Assembly: GCA_036362985.1 (NCBI GenBank)
Contig: JAYGXS010000005.1
Span: 55,191,993-55,255,992 of the forward strand
DNA length: 64,000 nucleotides
From: Ligula intestinalis
Taxonomy: Eukaryota > Platyhelminthes > Cestoda > Diphyllobothriidea > Diphyllobothriidae
Direction of reading: 5' to 3'
Of this stretch, positions 12,950 to 24,500 are shown piece after piece. Within the stretch, counting starts at the first letter, position 1. Every line of letters begins with the position of its first letter. A program made the position numbers and the translations under genes. A model generated the notes under the pieces. That model saw only the letters and a program-made list of their open reading frames with translations, had not been told where the DNA came from and did not search any database.

Positions 12950-13945
12950 AAGTGACGACACATGACACGACCTTCACTCGTCTCCGCGGCTTCGTTCTTC
13001 TATTCTCTTCCAATACTCTTGCCAAAAACCGCTTTGAAGCTAAATGAAGACGCCTTTAATTGACACGACTGCTGCGTACATCATTACTACCACATACAGT
13101 GGGTGGCATCACATCATCCACCCTTTCCGGTGTTTTGTAGGCTTTTATAGGCCCAGTAGAAGACAATTAGAGCTGCTAACTGCGGTGCACTTAGCTGAGA
13201 CTGAGTCAGCTGTAAACGGCGATTTCACTCGGAGACTTACAGTTGCCTTGACTGTGTCAACGATCCCAGTGCCTGTGTCTTTGTCATATGCCAACGCTAT
13301 ATCCTAACCAACAGAGGTTGAATCGACAAATAATCGCTGCCACCAGGGACAGAGTTCTTTCGAATTGATACTACTCGAAGAGGATGAACACCTTATGGGG
13401 ACGTTCTTCTCGATGATGTGGAGCAAGAGGTTTTGTGACCGGACAATCTTACTGCTGGCCAGCGCCGTATCAATCCATATCTGGCAACAAGAGCTTCTGA
13501 ACAACTTGAGGAGGAATGCTGCCTGAAGCAGGGTATTCGCTATGAAGGAAACTTTTGACACAGTGACTGAGTTGACCAGTTTGCAGCCGATCTTTCTCTC
13601 TGGTTCAGAGAGTAACTTGTCTCCCAGCTTTCCAGTCGCCTCTCCTCACGCACAGATGGGGCCGTTAGATACCCTAACCAGTGAAGGTCATGGTGATCCT
13701 CAAGTACATTGTTGATTTTGTTTTTGTGTCGAAAATATATATCTAACTCTCGTGTGTCCTCCGGTTCCCTGGTGCGTACTACAATTTCTTCTTCGGGATT
13801 CGATCAATTTCGAGGATCATTTCACCCATTCTTATCTCTAAAAGCAGTGACGTGGAACAGGTATCTATAGGGCCAAGAGAACTTCGCCAGCTTCCCGTCA
13901 TTGTTGAGCCCGATTGGTAGCTGGAAGCTTTCAATGAGGACATTT
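12950..13945 (+). pseudogene. Decayed copy of TOPORS last exon
   Basis: This stretch aligns collinearly with about 44270-45375 of the intact TOPORS exon. Examples: CTCCGCGGCTTCGTTCTTCT against CTGCGTGGTCTGGTTCTCCT; TTCGAATTGATACTACTCGA against TTCGAATTGATACAACTCGA; TCGCAGCCGAT-like blocks; and CCCATTCTTATCTCT followed by AGCAGTGACGTGGA, identical in both. It has stops, frameshifts and small deletions, so it cannot make the protein. It lies about 31 kb upstream of the source on the same strand. Both edges fade gradually. No upstream TOPORS exons and no poly(A) tail were recognised, so a segmental duplication followed by decay is at least as likely as retroposition. Confidence 0.85.
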
Positions 13946-15336
13946 TTCTGAGGATGGTTGGTGCTTAAAAGAAAGGTAAGCTGGCAAAAAACAACGTGGG
14001 TTCAAATTAGGACCTGCAGTCGTTTATGCCAGTCGTAGATACGCTAAAATTGAAGGCCTAGTGCGTTAGAAAACTATCGCTTATGTTTCAACTCTGATTT
14101 CCGGATTAGGCACAGCAACTGAACCCTGGGAAAAACAGTTAATGTAAGTTGACAGATAGGTGCTTGTGTGTGGGCGTTTGGGTGTGGTGTGAGTGGGTCA
14201 AGGCGAGGTCGAAGTGTGAAGTTATAAGAGGACCTACCATTTCGAGGTGTGTAAGTGTGGATGTGTGTGTGCTAATGGGCGTAGTGCTGAAAAGGAAAAC
14301 AAGTCAGTGATGGGCATTATAGAACACTGCGCCCATCCCACCTCATGCTACCGTTCAGTTAGGTGGTAGCCTGTTGCTGGCGGTGGGGGAGAGAATGAGG
14401 TTTGCCCTCATTTTGCAAGATCATTTCTTAATCCTCAATAACCACGTACTATTAAAAATATTACTTGTTATTACCATTACTAATACTAGTTAATTATTTG
14501 TCCCGATTAACAGGAATCCACCCGCTTTTCCCTCTGTTCCCACGTACTACACGAGCCGGTCTCTCTACGAAACTGACCATGGATAATCACTTCCACAGGC
14601 CTTGCCATAGAAATCACACCGGGACAGGCACATGCTTGCTTTTCGTCCGATCTCATAGAGCTAAATTATCACATCAGCGCTGCGTCTTCAAAACTTCGAC
14701 ATTGACGGCACTGCGCCATTGCAGATAGGGTGGTAGCTGAACTGAAATTCGGAAAATTGACTTATCGATGGCCCTTCTCTTGGCCTTCCTAGCACAATCT
14801 ACAATCAGGACTTTGTCAGAATGCCTGAAGTTGGGATCTTACGCAATGGATGACCGAGCATATTTTCACCTAACACGCAGCACTGCATGTTGCTGGTTTT
14901 ACTTCCGATAATCCCCCCACCTTCCGGCAGTCATTTCGTTTTCAATTTCACTCCCTGGCGCGCACAATTTTGAGACCGGAAACACTTGTCGTCAGCTATG
15001 CTTGGCAAGCTGATTTACTGAATTCGGAGAAGCGTGGAAGATACACTCACTGAACCGTTACGTCTTATGCAGTATCGACCTCTCTAGAAGATTCATCCCA
15101 GAAGCACAGGTTTTTATGCTAATTTCTTAGCCGTGCATTCCGTTTGGTGGTGACTTGACTAAACTGGGCGTCGGATGTCCTAATATGGTTAAGTAAAGGA
15201 TGCGAGAAGCTTTTCCTCTGTTGAGTATGATGACTGCTATTTTGACCAACTATAATCACCTTAATGTTCTGCTTTTGTATTTTGCACGCTGCAGGCGATC
15301 CACATATATGTTGACTTTATTACATCTTCCTTGTAG
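13946..15336. other. STUB1 upstream region; missing first exon expected here or further 5'
   Basis: GT-rich stretch at 14160-14270. No ATG-led exon with a phase-0 donor and CHIP-like sequence was found. Confidence 0.45.
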
Positions 15337-15533
15337 TTGGACCTTACGCGTCTATCGCATTCTGAACTGAAGGATTATGGCAACAAATTTTTTGCCGCTT
15401 CTGACTGCCGGCGCGCAGTCGAATGCTACAGTCATGCCATTAAGAAGAACGGCTCGGTTTCCACGTACTACTCCAATCGTGCATTGTGTTACGTTCAATT
15501 AAAACAATACGACAAGGCATTTTCCGACTGCAG
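15337..15533 (+). CDS. STUB1: STUB1 exon (TPR1 to start of TPR2)
   Basis: The acceptor ends TTGTAG and the donor is CAG|GTAACC. It encodes [14 protein letters not shown] onward through the TPR1 helices to FSDCR. It starts in phase 0 and ends in phase 2. The TAG of the acceptor would be an in-frame stop if read, so the exon cannot extend further 5'. Confidence 0.93.
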
Positions 15534-18500
15534 GTAACCGTTAGATCTTCTCTACCTCCTTTTACTTATGATCGGCTGTTACAGGCCTTTATTGCTATCC
15601 ATAACTGTAACTTCAAACGTAATTAATTCACAATCACTTTTGCTGTCATCCCACCTCTTATTTTGATGGAATTCCAGTCACCAAACCAACTCAAATTCAG
15701 GCATTTGAAAATATATCGAAAAGAACAAAAAAACTGAGACCATGTGCGCATTCCATGAAACACACAAGGCCTATTTCTGACTGGAACCTACGCCTTTCTG
15801 TAAAAGTAAGTTACTGGGTGCTTTTGGCAGGCATGAATGGCCTCACTTGACTAACCAGTTGTGAAATACTTTGTGGCACAGTGATTTGGAGATCCGCGAC
15901 CGAAGTAGTAAGTCTTCAGTACAGTCAACCACAACCAAGTAAAGTAGGACTGAGAAAAAGAAGAATAAGATGCGATCGATAGGACAAGACTTTCGTTAGC
16001 CTGACGTTTCGAAGTCTGTCGCGAGTTCTTCATCAGAGAGGGTAGTAGACACAGGTAATTAAACGACAGGGAGTTGCAGTATTTGTTGGATACAGTCACT
16101 ATGAAGCTGTACAGTTATGGCACTTAACGAATCCCGTATGGAGGAAAATCACCCGCTTGTGTGTTATTAGCTTGATGACTGGTGTGCGGGCCGTGACCAG
16201 CCGAACTCTCGTCACACGTGGTGGAATTAGACGTGATGATTGCTCGGCCATCTGGTTCCCCGGCGCTGGCTTTGGACGGCGCGTTGGTGTGGGCTTGCCC
16301 CAAACGGTGACTTGCTTTGGCCAAATGGAGTCTCAGCACCGAATGTAGATTTGACAGGTCGTTGCACTTGTTCATAGACTGGGGGACCGTGAACCATGAC
16401 TCAAGTAATTCGCGGCTCATAGGATTCTTACTTCTCACAAGAATTTTGGCCTCATCAACTTTCGATGTATGGTCGAATGAGCCGCAACTCGAGAATTGAC
16501 CTCATTTCTCCGCACTGCAGCCGCGTATTCGGCAATTCGCGTTCTGAGAAGTCGGCCAGTTTCTTCGATGTATTTCCTTGGTCCGCAACTGCACCAGATC
16601 CTATAGACGACTCCAGATGTATCTTGCTGTAACAGCGGGTCTTTTGGTTTCATTATCTGACGCCTTATGGTTGCCTCCGGCCTGTGTACGACTCGAATTC
16701 AGAGTGGCGCGAGAAGACCGCCGGCGGCCTCCGAGCCATTTTCGAACGTACGGGATCGCTTGCTAAAAATGTGAGGTCGGTACGATTTTTTTGCCCATTT
16801 TGCTTACGTATGCACCAGTTGATAAAGTTGCGCGGGTAGCCATTTTCTCTGAACATCCGTCAAAGATATTGTGTTTGGGCAACTATGTCTTCTGGTGCAC
16901 TGCAGCCCGTCTCGACATACCGAAATAGCGCCCTTACGTAACTGTATTTATAGCTGATTGGGTGGATGCCGTTAAAGTTCAGTACTTGCATCGTGTTTGT
17001 CGCTTTCCTGAACAATTTAGACTTCAGGCAGGTGGTTGCGTATCAGTATGTCGTTTCTGGAGGACGTTGGATTATGCAGTTTACGATTTTTTTTCTCCAG
17101 TGCTGCTTCGCGGCAAATCAATTGCTTTTCTTCTCAATTACTTCCTGGAATTCACGTGTTCGCTTGTATTGGTAAATTATGACTCATCGATTATGAACTT
17201 TTAAATTTGTACTGTTGGGTTAAAATTTGCTACCAGAACTACTGTAACGCATGAAATTTACAAGTTCCAAAAAAGTCTCGATGGGACTCGTTGATTATGC
17301 TATGCATTTTAGACAATGAGGGCTCTTTTAGGCCAGGTATCATTCATCTGAATCTGATCTGTTTTCAAAAAAAAGCGTGCAATGATGGCTCAAAAATAGA
17401 AGCTGGTCACTAATACCCATTTGAAAGAAATTAGCGAGCATAAGTTTGCTTTCGATAAATCCTTTTCAGGTCTGTACATCTATATGGTAACTCAATAAAA
17501 AAAAACTATGCTGGTTGGTGGAAAGATCAAGCGTTGTTTTTGTTGTTGTTATTGTCAGGGGCTATGGGAGGGGGGAGTGGGGGAATTGAGGTCCAAATGC
17601 CAGTGTCTAGGCCCGAGGTCGGGAACCTTTGTGACTCAGAGAGCCAAGAAAGCAAATATTTGGAAATATATTTCTGTGAGAGCCATACAATATTTTATCC
17701 GAGAGAGCCAGATGCGTGATTGGTCGGGGTTAAATTAATCGCGCTACGCGTCTCGGTGGTGGCAGGTCATTGGAGGAGGCTAAATCACAAAATCTGAAGT
17801 TTCTAATTCCAATTTTATTTGAGAGAGCCAGATGCAATTATTAAAAGAGCCACACTTGGCTCGCGAGCCATAGGTTCCTGACCCCTGGTCTAGGCGGACG
17901 AGCGGCCGAGACAGGTGATAATGTGCGCGCGGTTAAAATGATGACTTATCCGTCTCTGACGGTACTCGTTTCCGAGACCGGTGCTATGCCATGCGTGGTT
18001 GTGTTAGCGACTTTCGTCCATGGTACCTGTGGCGCTATTACAAAATTCTTTTGAGCGCACAGAACCGGTCTGTGTAGCCCGATAGCAACTGCTTCTGCTG
18101 TAGCTAGCAGACGCTGTCTAAGTAATTTCTGATAGCTGGAGGGCACCTTGTAGATCACTCGAAAAACCTCTCTGGCATCCACGCGATGGTTCGCGTCTAC
18201 CATGTGCGCTAAAATAGAGCTCTTAATGCTCTAAACTTGGACCTTCTTTAACCATACCGGAAGGTGTTATCGTACTGTTTTGGACAGACGCGGTCTCATG
18301 CGACCAATATATCCCGCCCCACAGCAGCAGGTGAATTAATAGATGCACATAGAGGTGGTTTGGGCTGGCAGTTTGTCCTTTATCTCCTTTAGTTTATTTA
18401 TTTCATGACCATGTAGATGTACATAGACCTGGAAAGAATTGATCGAAGGCAAACGTATGCTCGCAAATTTACTACGCATTTGTTATACAGCATCCTGACG

Positions 18501-21500
18501 CCGACGTTATTTCTGAGTTTCGAAAGTTTTTTTTACAATTGCCTTCTTTTCGTTCTGCAATCGCATTATGTTTGCTTCATTTCCGACCTCTGTACAGACG
18601 AGCTCTGGAACTGGATCCGAGCAACCTTAAGGCCTTCTTCTTTGCTGGTCAATGCCACCTGGCTCTGGGACAGTATGATGAAGCAATTGCAAAACTTACT
18701 ACGGCTCATAACCTCGCGCTGGAAAGTCATCGAAACTTTGGCGACGATATAACCTCGGTGATTCGCGTTGCCAAGTGGAAACGTTTTGAGCAGATTAATG
18801 AGAAGAGGCGTCAACAGGAAATTGAACTTCAGGTAGCAAAAAGGCTCTTTTTGTAATTTTCATTGAATGGAGGATCATTTTAATTTACCATCATCATGTG
18901 TATTGCACGTCATCTTCCTCATTCTGAAAAGAAACATGCATATCTCGTTGATGAACGTTCACCTGACCGCTAACGAAACTCATCTGTGCCGCTCTGCCTA
19001 TGGTCTCGAGGCCCTGGCAGCTGTAGCAGCTAGTAGTATTGTCAACAAAGACAAAGGAGACTGCAATAGCCTTTTTAAAGCATTTTTTCCCCGGTAATAA
19101 TTTGAAGCAAGACAGAATAGCAGAATTTATTCGCGCGAATAAATTTCGAGAGCGCTTTTTAGCTGCTTCCGCTCCGTGCATGAACAACGAAATATTAAAA
19201 GAACACATACATTTGAATTTACACAAAATCGATAAAAGCAAGGTCGTATCAACGTGGCAAGTGGCCAAAAGTTATGTCAACTGTTAAACTTGGGACCAAA
19301 GAAATGGGGGGAAATTTAACAAAATAAAGGTGTGGTATGTATTTACCACGGCAGTTGAAGATGGGCTACATGGTCTAGTTGCTTACATAGGTCGGATTTC
19401 TCCCGCCGTATGTAGGATGCTTCCATGTAGCGTAAGGTCCGGTTTGCTCGTGCTCGAACAAGAACGCGGAAAGAAGTGTTAGTTTCAACCGAATGACCAC
19501 TGTCTAGTAGGTGTTTTGTAATAGATGAACGTGGTACTTTGTTCTCCTGTTTTAAAAGCCAGGTAGATAAATGCTCAGCAGCCCTGGTTGCCAATTGCCT
19601 TTGCGTACGGCCAATGTACTTGCATCCGCAAGTGCAGGTAAATTTGTATACACAGTTTGAGTTGGCGTGCAAAGGCAAGGCATCCTTTGGCCGGTTAATT
19701 GGGAGCCTTTTTGTTAGAGTGAGGAAAACAAGTTCGGCTGCATAGTAAGTTCTTTGAATAGAACACCGTAGTCTTCGCTTGATTGTATTCACGATGTTGT
19801 CTCCTTTAAATGGTAAGGATATCAAAACGGGCTTTCTCGGAACCGACTGGTCCGTAGATTTTGGCCGTAAAGGGCAACTGTATTTTTGGATGATACGCAA
19901 GGGGTAGCCACGCTTGAGTAAGGCCTCTTTTATGTAGGCAAACTCTGTTAGTAGGGTCTCACTGGAGCAGATATTCCTGGCTCTCTGGAAAAGGTTAAGT
20001 ACCAAATTTCGTTTCCACTGTATAGGCACAAAACTAGTAAAATGTAGGTTTTGGCCTTTCCATGTAGTCTTGTTGAAAACGGTGCGCCTTATTGACCCAT
20101 CATCCTCTCTGAACAGGAGGACGTCAAGGAATGATAATTGGTTGTTCTGCTCCATTTCTATCGTGAACTTAATCTTTTGATGCAATGTATTCATCAAAGT
20201 TAGAAGATTTTCAGCATCTCTTTTGGTATCAACAATAGCGAAAATGTCATCTGTTTTATTAAGTTCCGACGAAACCTTTTCCTCTAAGTGACCCATGAAG
20301 ATGTCTGCAAAGGTAGGCCCGAGTGGGCTCCCCATTGCTACTCCATCAATTTGTCTATATATAACTCCATTGAAGAGAAGTTGTACGTTCTTCGTACAAA
20401 TCGTTAGCAAGTCCCTCAGTATATCAGGTGGCAGTCGAGTTTCTGATGCATGATTGCATATGACCTCAATTGTTTCCTCCAAGGGTACATTTGTAAATAA
20501 TGACTCAACATCTAGAGAAAACATAAATTTGTTTGCAATATTTTGGAGCTTGATATCTTCAATAAATTGAAAAACATCCTTTGAAGCATACGTGGCGAAT
20601 CGTTGCCGAATTGGCTTTAATTCGTTGACAAGCCACTGTGCCAGCTTGTGTTGAGGAGAATTTCTCATGGACAGAATAGGCCGTAGAGGTACGCCTTTCT
20701 TATGCGTTTTTGGCAGACCATATAGTCTTGGAATATTCGTACCTCTAGGTTTCAGATTAAGAGCAGTTGAAGTATCTATCAAGTTAATGTCTCGCAACTT
20801 TTTAATAATTTTCCAAACTGAGTCCTCTTTTGCTTTGGTTTGGTCTTTGGATGAGGTCTCTAGACGAAATTTGGTCTGATCACTTAGAATGGCTTCCATT
20901 TTTCTCACATAATCTTTCCGGTTGAGAATCACAACTCCATGGCCTTTATCAGGCTTAGAAATTGTTATTTCTTCAAGATGTTTTAGTTCGGTAAGCGCAG
21001 CCATATGCTCCTTAGTCAAAGGCGTCATTTGTGTTACCGGAGCAATACGATATTGGTGAGAAATATGCACAAATTTTGCTTTAAGCCAGCCCACATCTTC
21101 ATTGGACCTAGGTATTAAGTCAGAAAGCTGGGCGTTCAAGTCTTCAAATTGTGCCTCAATCTCAACTGGGTTTATTCTTCTGTTTGGGACACAAAAGTCT
21201 AATCCCAGTGATAAAGCCTCTGACTGTAATTTAGTACGTTTAAGGTCAGAAAGGTTGAGAATAATTTCGTCTGGGTTCAGAGGAAAATTTTCGTCAGTAG
21301 ACCTCTTGGATAAGGACTTCGTATACTTCAAGCGGTATGTCTCTCTTGTCTTCTTTTGTATGATACATGCATGCTTTATGAACATCAACCAACAAAACAG
21401 GCTTATATTGTCCAACACATGTTTTGTCTGGTCCAGCTGAGTTTTGATAGAACATACAGCCAACAATGAGTCCTCAATTGTAGATTTCGTAAGCCGATCC

Positions 21501-24500
21501 AAATTCTTAATAGTTGGACGTAGCTTTCCTCGACGTAGTGTCTTATAGAATTGTACTGCATACTCCTTGCTATTTATGCAATTTCGGAGAAATTCTATGT
21601 GTGTATTTTCTTTCGTAATTCTGCATCGCAGCTGTAAAAGTCTATCCAAAGACTTAATTGTATCCGTGGGAAGGTGCCGTTTGAGAAATTTAAAGCATTT
21701 TTTCCCCGGTAATAATTTGAAGCAAGACAGAATAGCAGAATTTATTCGCGCGAATAAATTTCGAGAGCACTTTTCAGCTGCTTCCGCTCCGTGCATGAAC
21801 GACGAAATATTAAGAGAACACATCAATTTGAATTTACACAAAAACGATAAAAGCAGGGTCGTATCAACATTGCAAGTGGCCAAAAGTTATGTCAACTGTT
21901 AAACTTGGGACTAAAAGAAGGGGGGGGGATTTAACAAAATAAAGGTGTGGTATGTATTTACCATGGCATTTGAAGATTGACTACATGGTCTAGTTGCTTA
22001 CATAGGTCGGGTTTCTCCCGCCATGTAGTCAATCGTCAACTGCCGTGGTAAATACATGCCACACCTTTGTTAAATTTCCCCCCCCCATTTCTTTGGTCCC
22101 AAGTTTAACAGTTGACATAACTTTTGGCTACTTGCCATGTTGATACGACCTTGCTTTTATCGTTTTTGTGTAAATTCAAATCGATGTGTTCTCTTAATAC
22201 TGCAATAGCCATTTCCGGCTTAATAGTCGTCGTCAGCCGGTCATACTCAGACTCCAATGCTGTCTCACCTGATCCTCGAACTCGCGACCTTTTTGATTAT
22301 AGTCGAACGCCCTAGCCACATGTATATCTGCCCGTAAATACAACTGATTGCTGTCCATTTGTCAGTCTTGAAGAATATCCATACGCGCGAACCAACGTCT
22401 CAGAACTATCGCTTCTACCAAATACTCGTAGAAACTGACTTAGAGATCATTATTAAACCATCTCAACCATCTTGCCCTGCTAAAACTGCTGATCAAAGGT
22501 ATTCTCCACCCATAAATTCTTGGTGCTCTGCGCTTGGTAGTCCAATTATGTTTAGAGCGATCCGAAAGTTTTACTCTTCGTCGGAGATAACTCTAGAAAG
22601 ACAATTATCTTGCTCTTAACTCTGTTCTTTGTTCTGGATGTTCGATCCACCACAGTATTCACTGGTACAAAATCAACTTTGCATCAATTACTGAAGTTCG
22701 GCTGCTGGCCCCATTATTGACAAACCCTAATGACCATGGTGTTTGCACAAAAGATTGATCAGGCCGGAACCACACAGAATTGACATTGCAGCATTTCCGC
22801 GGAGCTTCGTCATCCCTTCCGGAAGACTCGCCAACAAGACTGTCACATTTAGAAGCAATTATTTTTTCAGAATTTGCTTACTTAGCGTTTGCGCTCCAGC
22901 TCTCATCTATGAAAAGACCGCAAAGGACTTATTTTTGTGGTTTATTCTCTGTTTTCACATCTTCATGAAGCAGTTTTACCCATCAATTTCTCACTTTTAC
23001 CATCGAGGGCGGCTGTTAGGACGGCGACCTCTTCTTAGATAGAAAAAAGTACCGTCTTTGTATGGTATCTCAAATAATCAGAAGTAGTGGCGGTGTTAAC
23101 GCAGTAGAGGGTTGGGTTTTGCTATGACTTAGTACGTAGACAAGCGCCTCGACATCCTCGACGTGTGTGTGTGTCGTAGCGGCCCGCTGCAGCGCTTGCT
23201 GTGGCTGTTGGAGCGCGTGGTGCCCATCGTTGAAATCGACGGGGGAACTGTCGTGTCGTAGCCCATTGTTGGGTCAAAAGTCCCCGCCGGACTCCAAACT
23301 GGAAGTAGTTGGGAGACTAAGGAAAGCCGAGACCTCGACCGGCTTGAGCCAAAGGTCAGCGGGAGTGAGTCGGGTGCCTGGCCGGGAACTGCAGGCGAAC
23401 AGATGCTGACAGTCATGCGGAGAAGCGCCGCAGTCGGTACACTAGATGATGATGGTGGTGGCGTATTCATTGAGATCAATTATCCTTTACTGTTAATAAG
23501 TCAGACGCCGATTCCTAATCTCTAAGCTTTTTTTCCAAGAAGACAGTGCGCCGGCCGTTTTCTCGTGACCGTCAGAGACTTGTCCTCTGGTGTCAGTACA
23601 GTTTATTTTATCGACAACTTCAAGCATAAGAACAAGTCCAAATAGACTTCTAACTTGCGTTTTTTGACTCGAATATTATTCACGGTCATTCCTTTCGTTC
23701 CAATCCCCTTCTGTTCAGGAGCTTGTCTTGTCGCGAGTAGTCTGTGCTTCCCGTTTCAGCTCCTCCCACTAAATACCACAGCCTGGACCAACTTCGTCGT
23801 CTACCGCAGTCTGATTAGAGCGAATTCACTTTACTTGATCTTTCTGTACTTAATCTAGCACCGTTCTATTCGATGCGTTCGTCTATCTCAATCCACTTTT
23901 AGATCCGGGATCAGACAATAGCACAGATAACAAGCTGTACGAGACTACTTGTTCTGAAACGAAGCAACACTTTCTCACGGTGGTACCTATAGTGCCCGTG
24001 AGGATTGGTGTCGCTGCTTGGATCTGTTGCATGTACGCTTGGTGAATAGACCGCCTAAATCCCAATGAACAATCTGCGGTAGTGTATCGCATCTCATCCC
24101 TAAGCTGTCTTCATAAATATACAGGGAAACTGAACGCTTGCTCGGCTCACGCATACAAGAACAAAAGCGGGCTTTCGGGTGGGTTGACGCTTTATTGCAA
24201 GTGGCGTCCCACACCTACGAGACGGGTCAGGAGTTTAATTTCGCAGCTGCGAAGATAATCGGCGGCAGCAAGGCAGCCCAAGGATTGATTGAAGCCTGGG
24301 CCTCAGATGAGAATTCAGTTAGCCGATCTATCGATCTGGCGCCGGCGTACATTGCTCTCCGCAGGCATATTCGCACGGCCGACACTTTTGATTAATGAAT
24401 TACCTCCCCCAGTTTAACGGTTGATTGGCTCCCGCCCGCTATAATCGTCGCTTACTTTTCGTGCTCGCTTTTATCTCTGACGATGGGCCCCCGCAAGAGC

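Larger units (their letters stand above)
19074..22199 (-). mobile_element. PLE family D, complete copy with direct pseudo-LTRs and inverted tip
   Basis: The coding frame is flanked by two direct repeats of about 340 bases (19074-19411 and 21689-22025) that begin TTTAAAGCATTTTTTCCCC and differ at a few percent of sites. A third, inverted partial copy follows (22020-22199), forming a large palindrome with a loop of about 30 bases. Direct pLTRs plus an inverted partial copy are characteristic of Penelope-like elements. Sequence outside 19074 and 22199 is unrelated to the repeat. Confidence 0.88.

Noticed and set aside
13044..13307. Independent small gene on + (87 codons)
   Set aside because: It falls inside the TOPORS-derived pseudogene and reads in a shifted frame.
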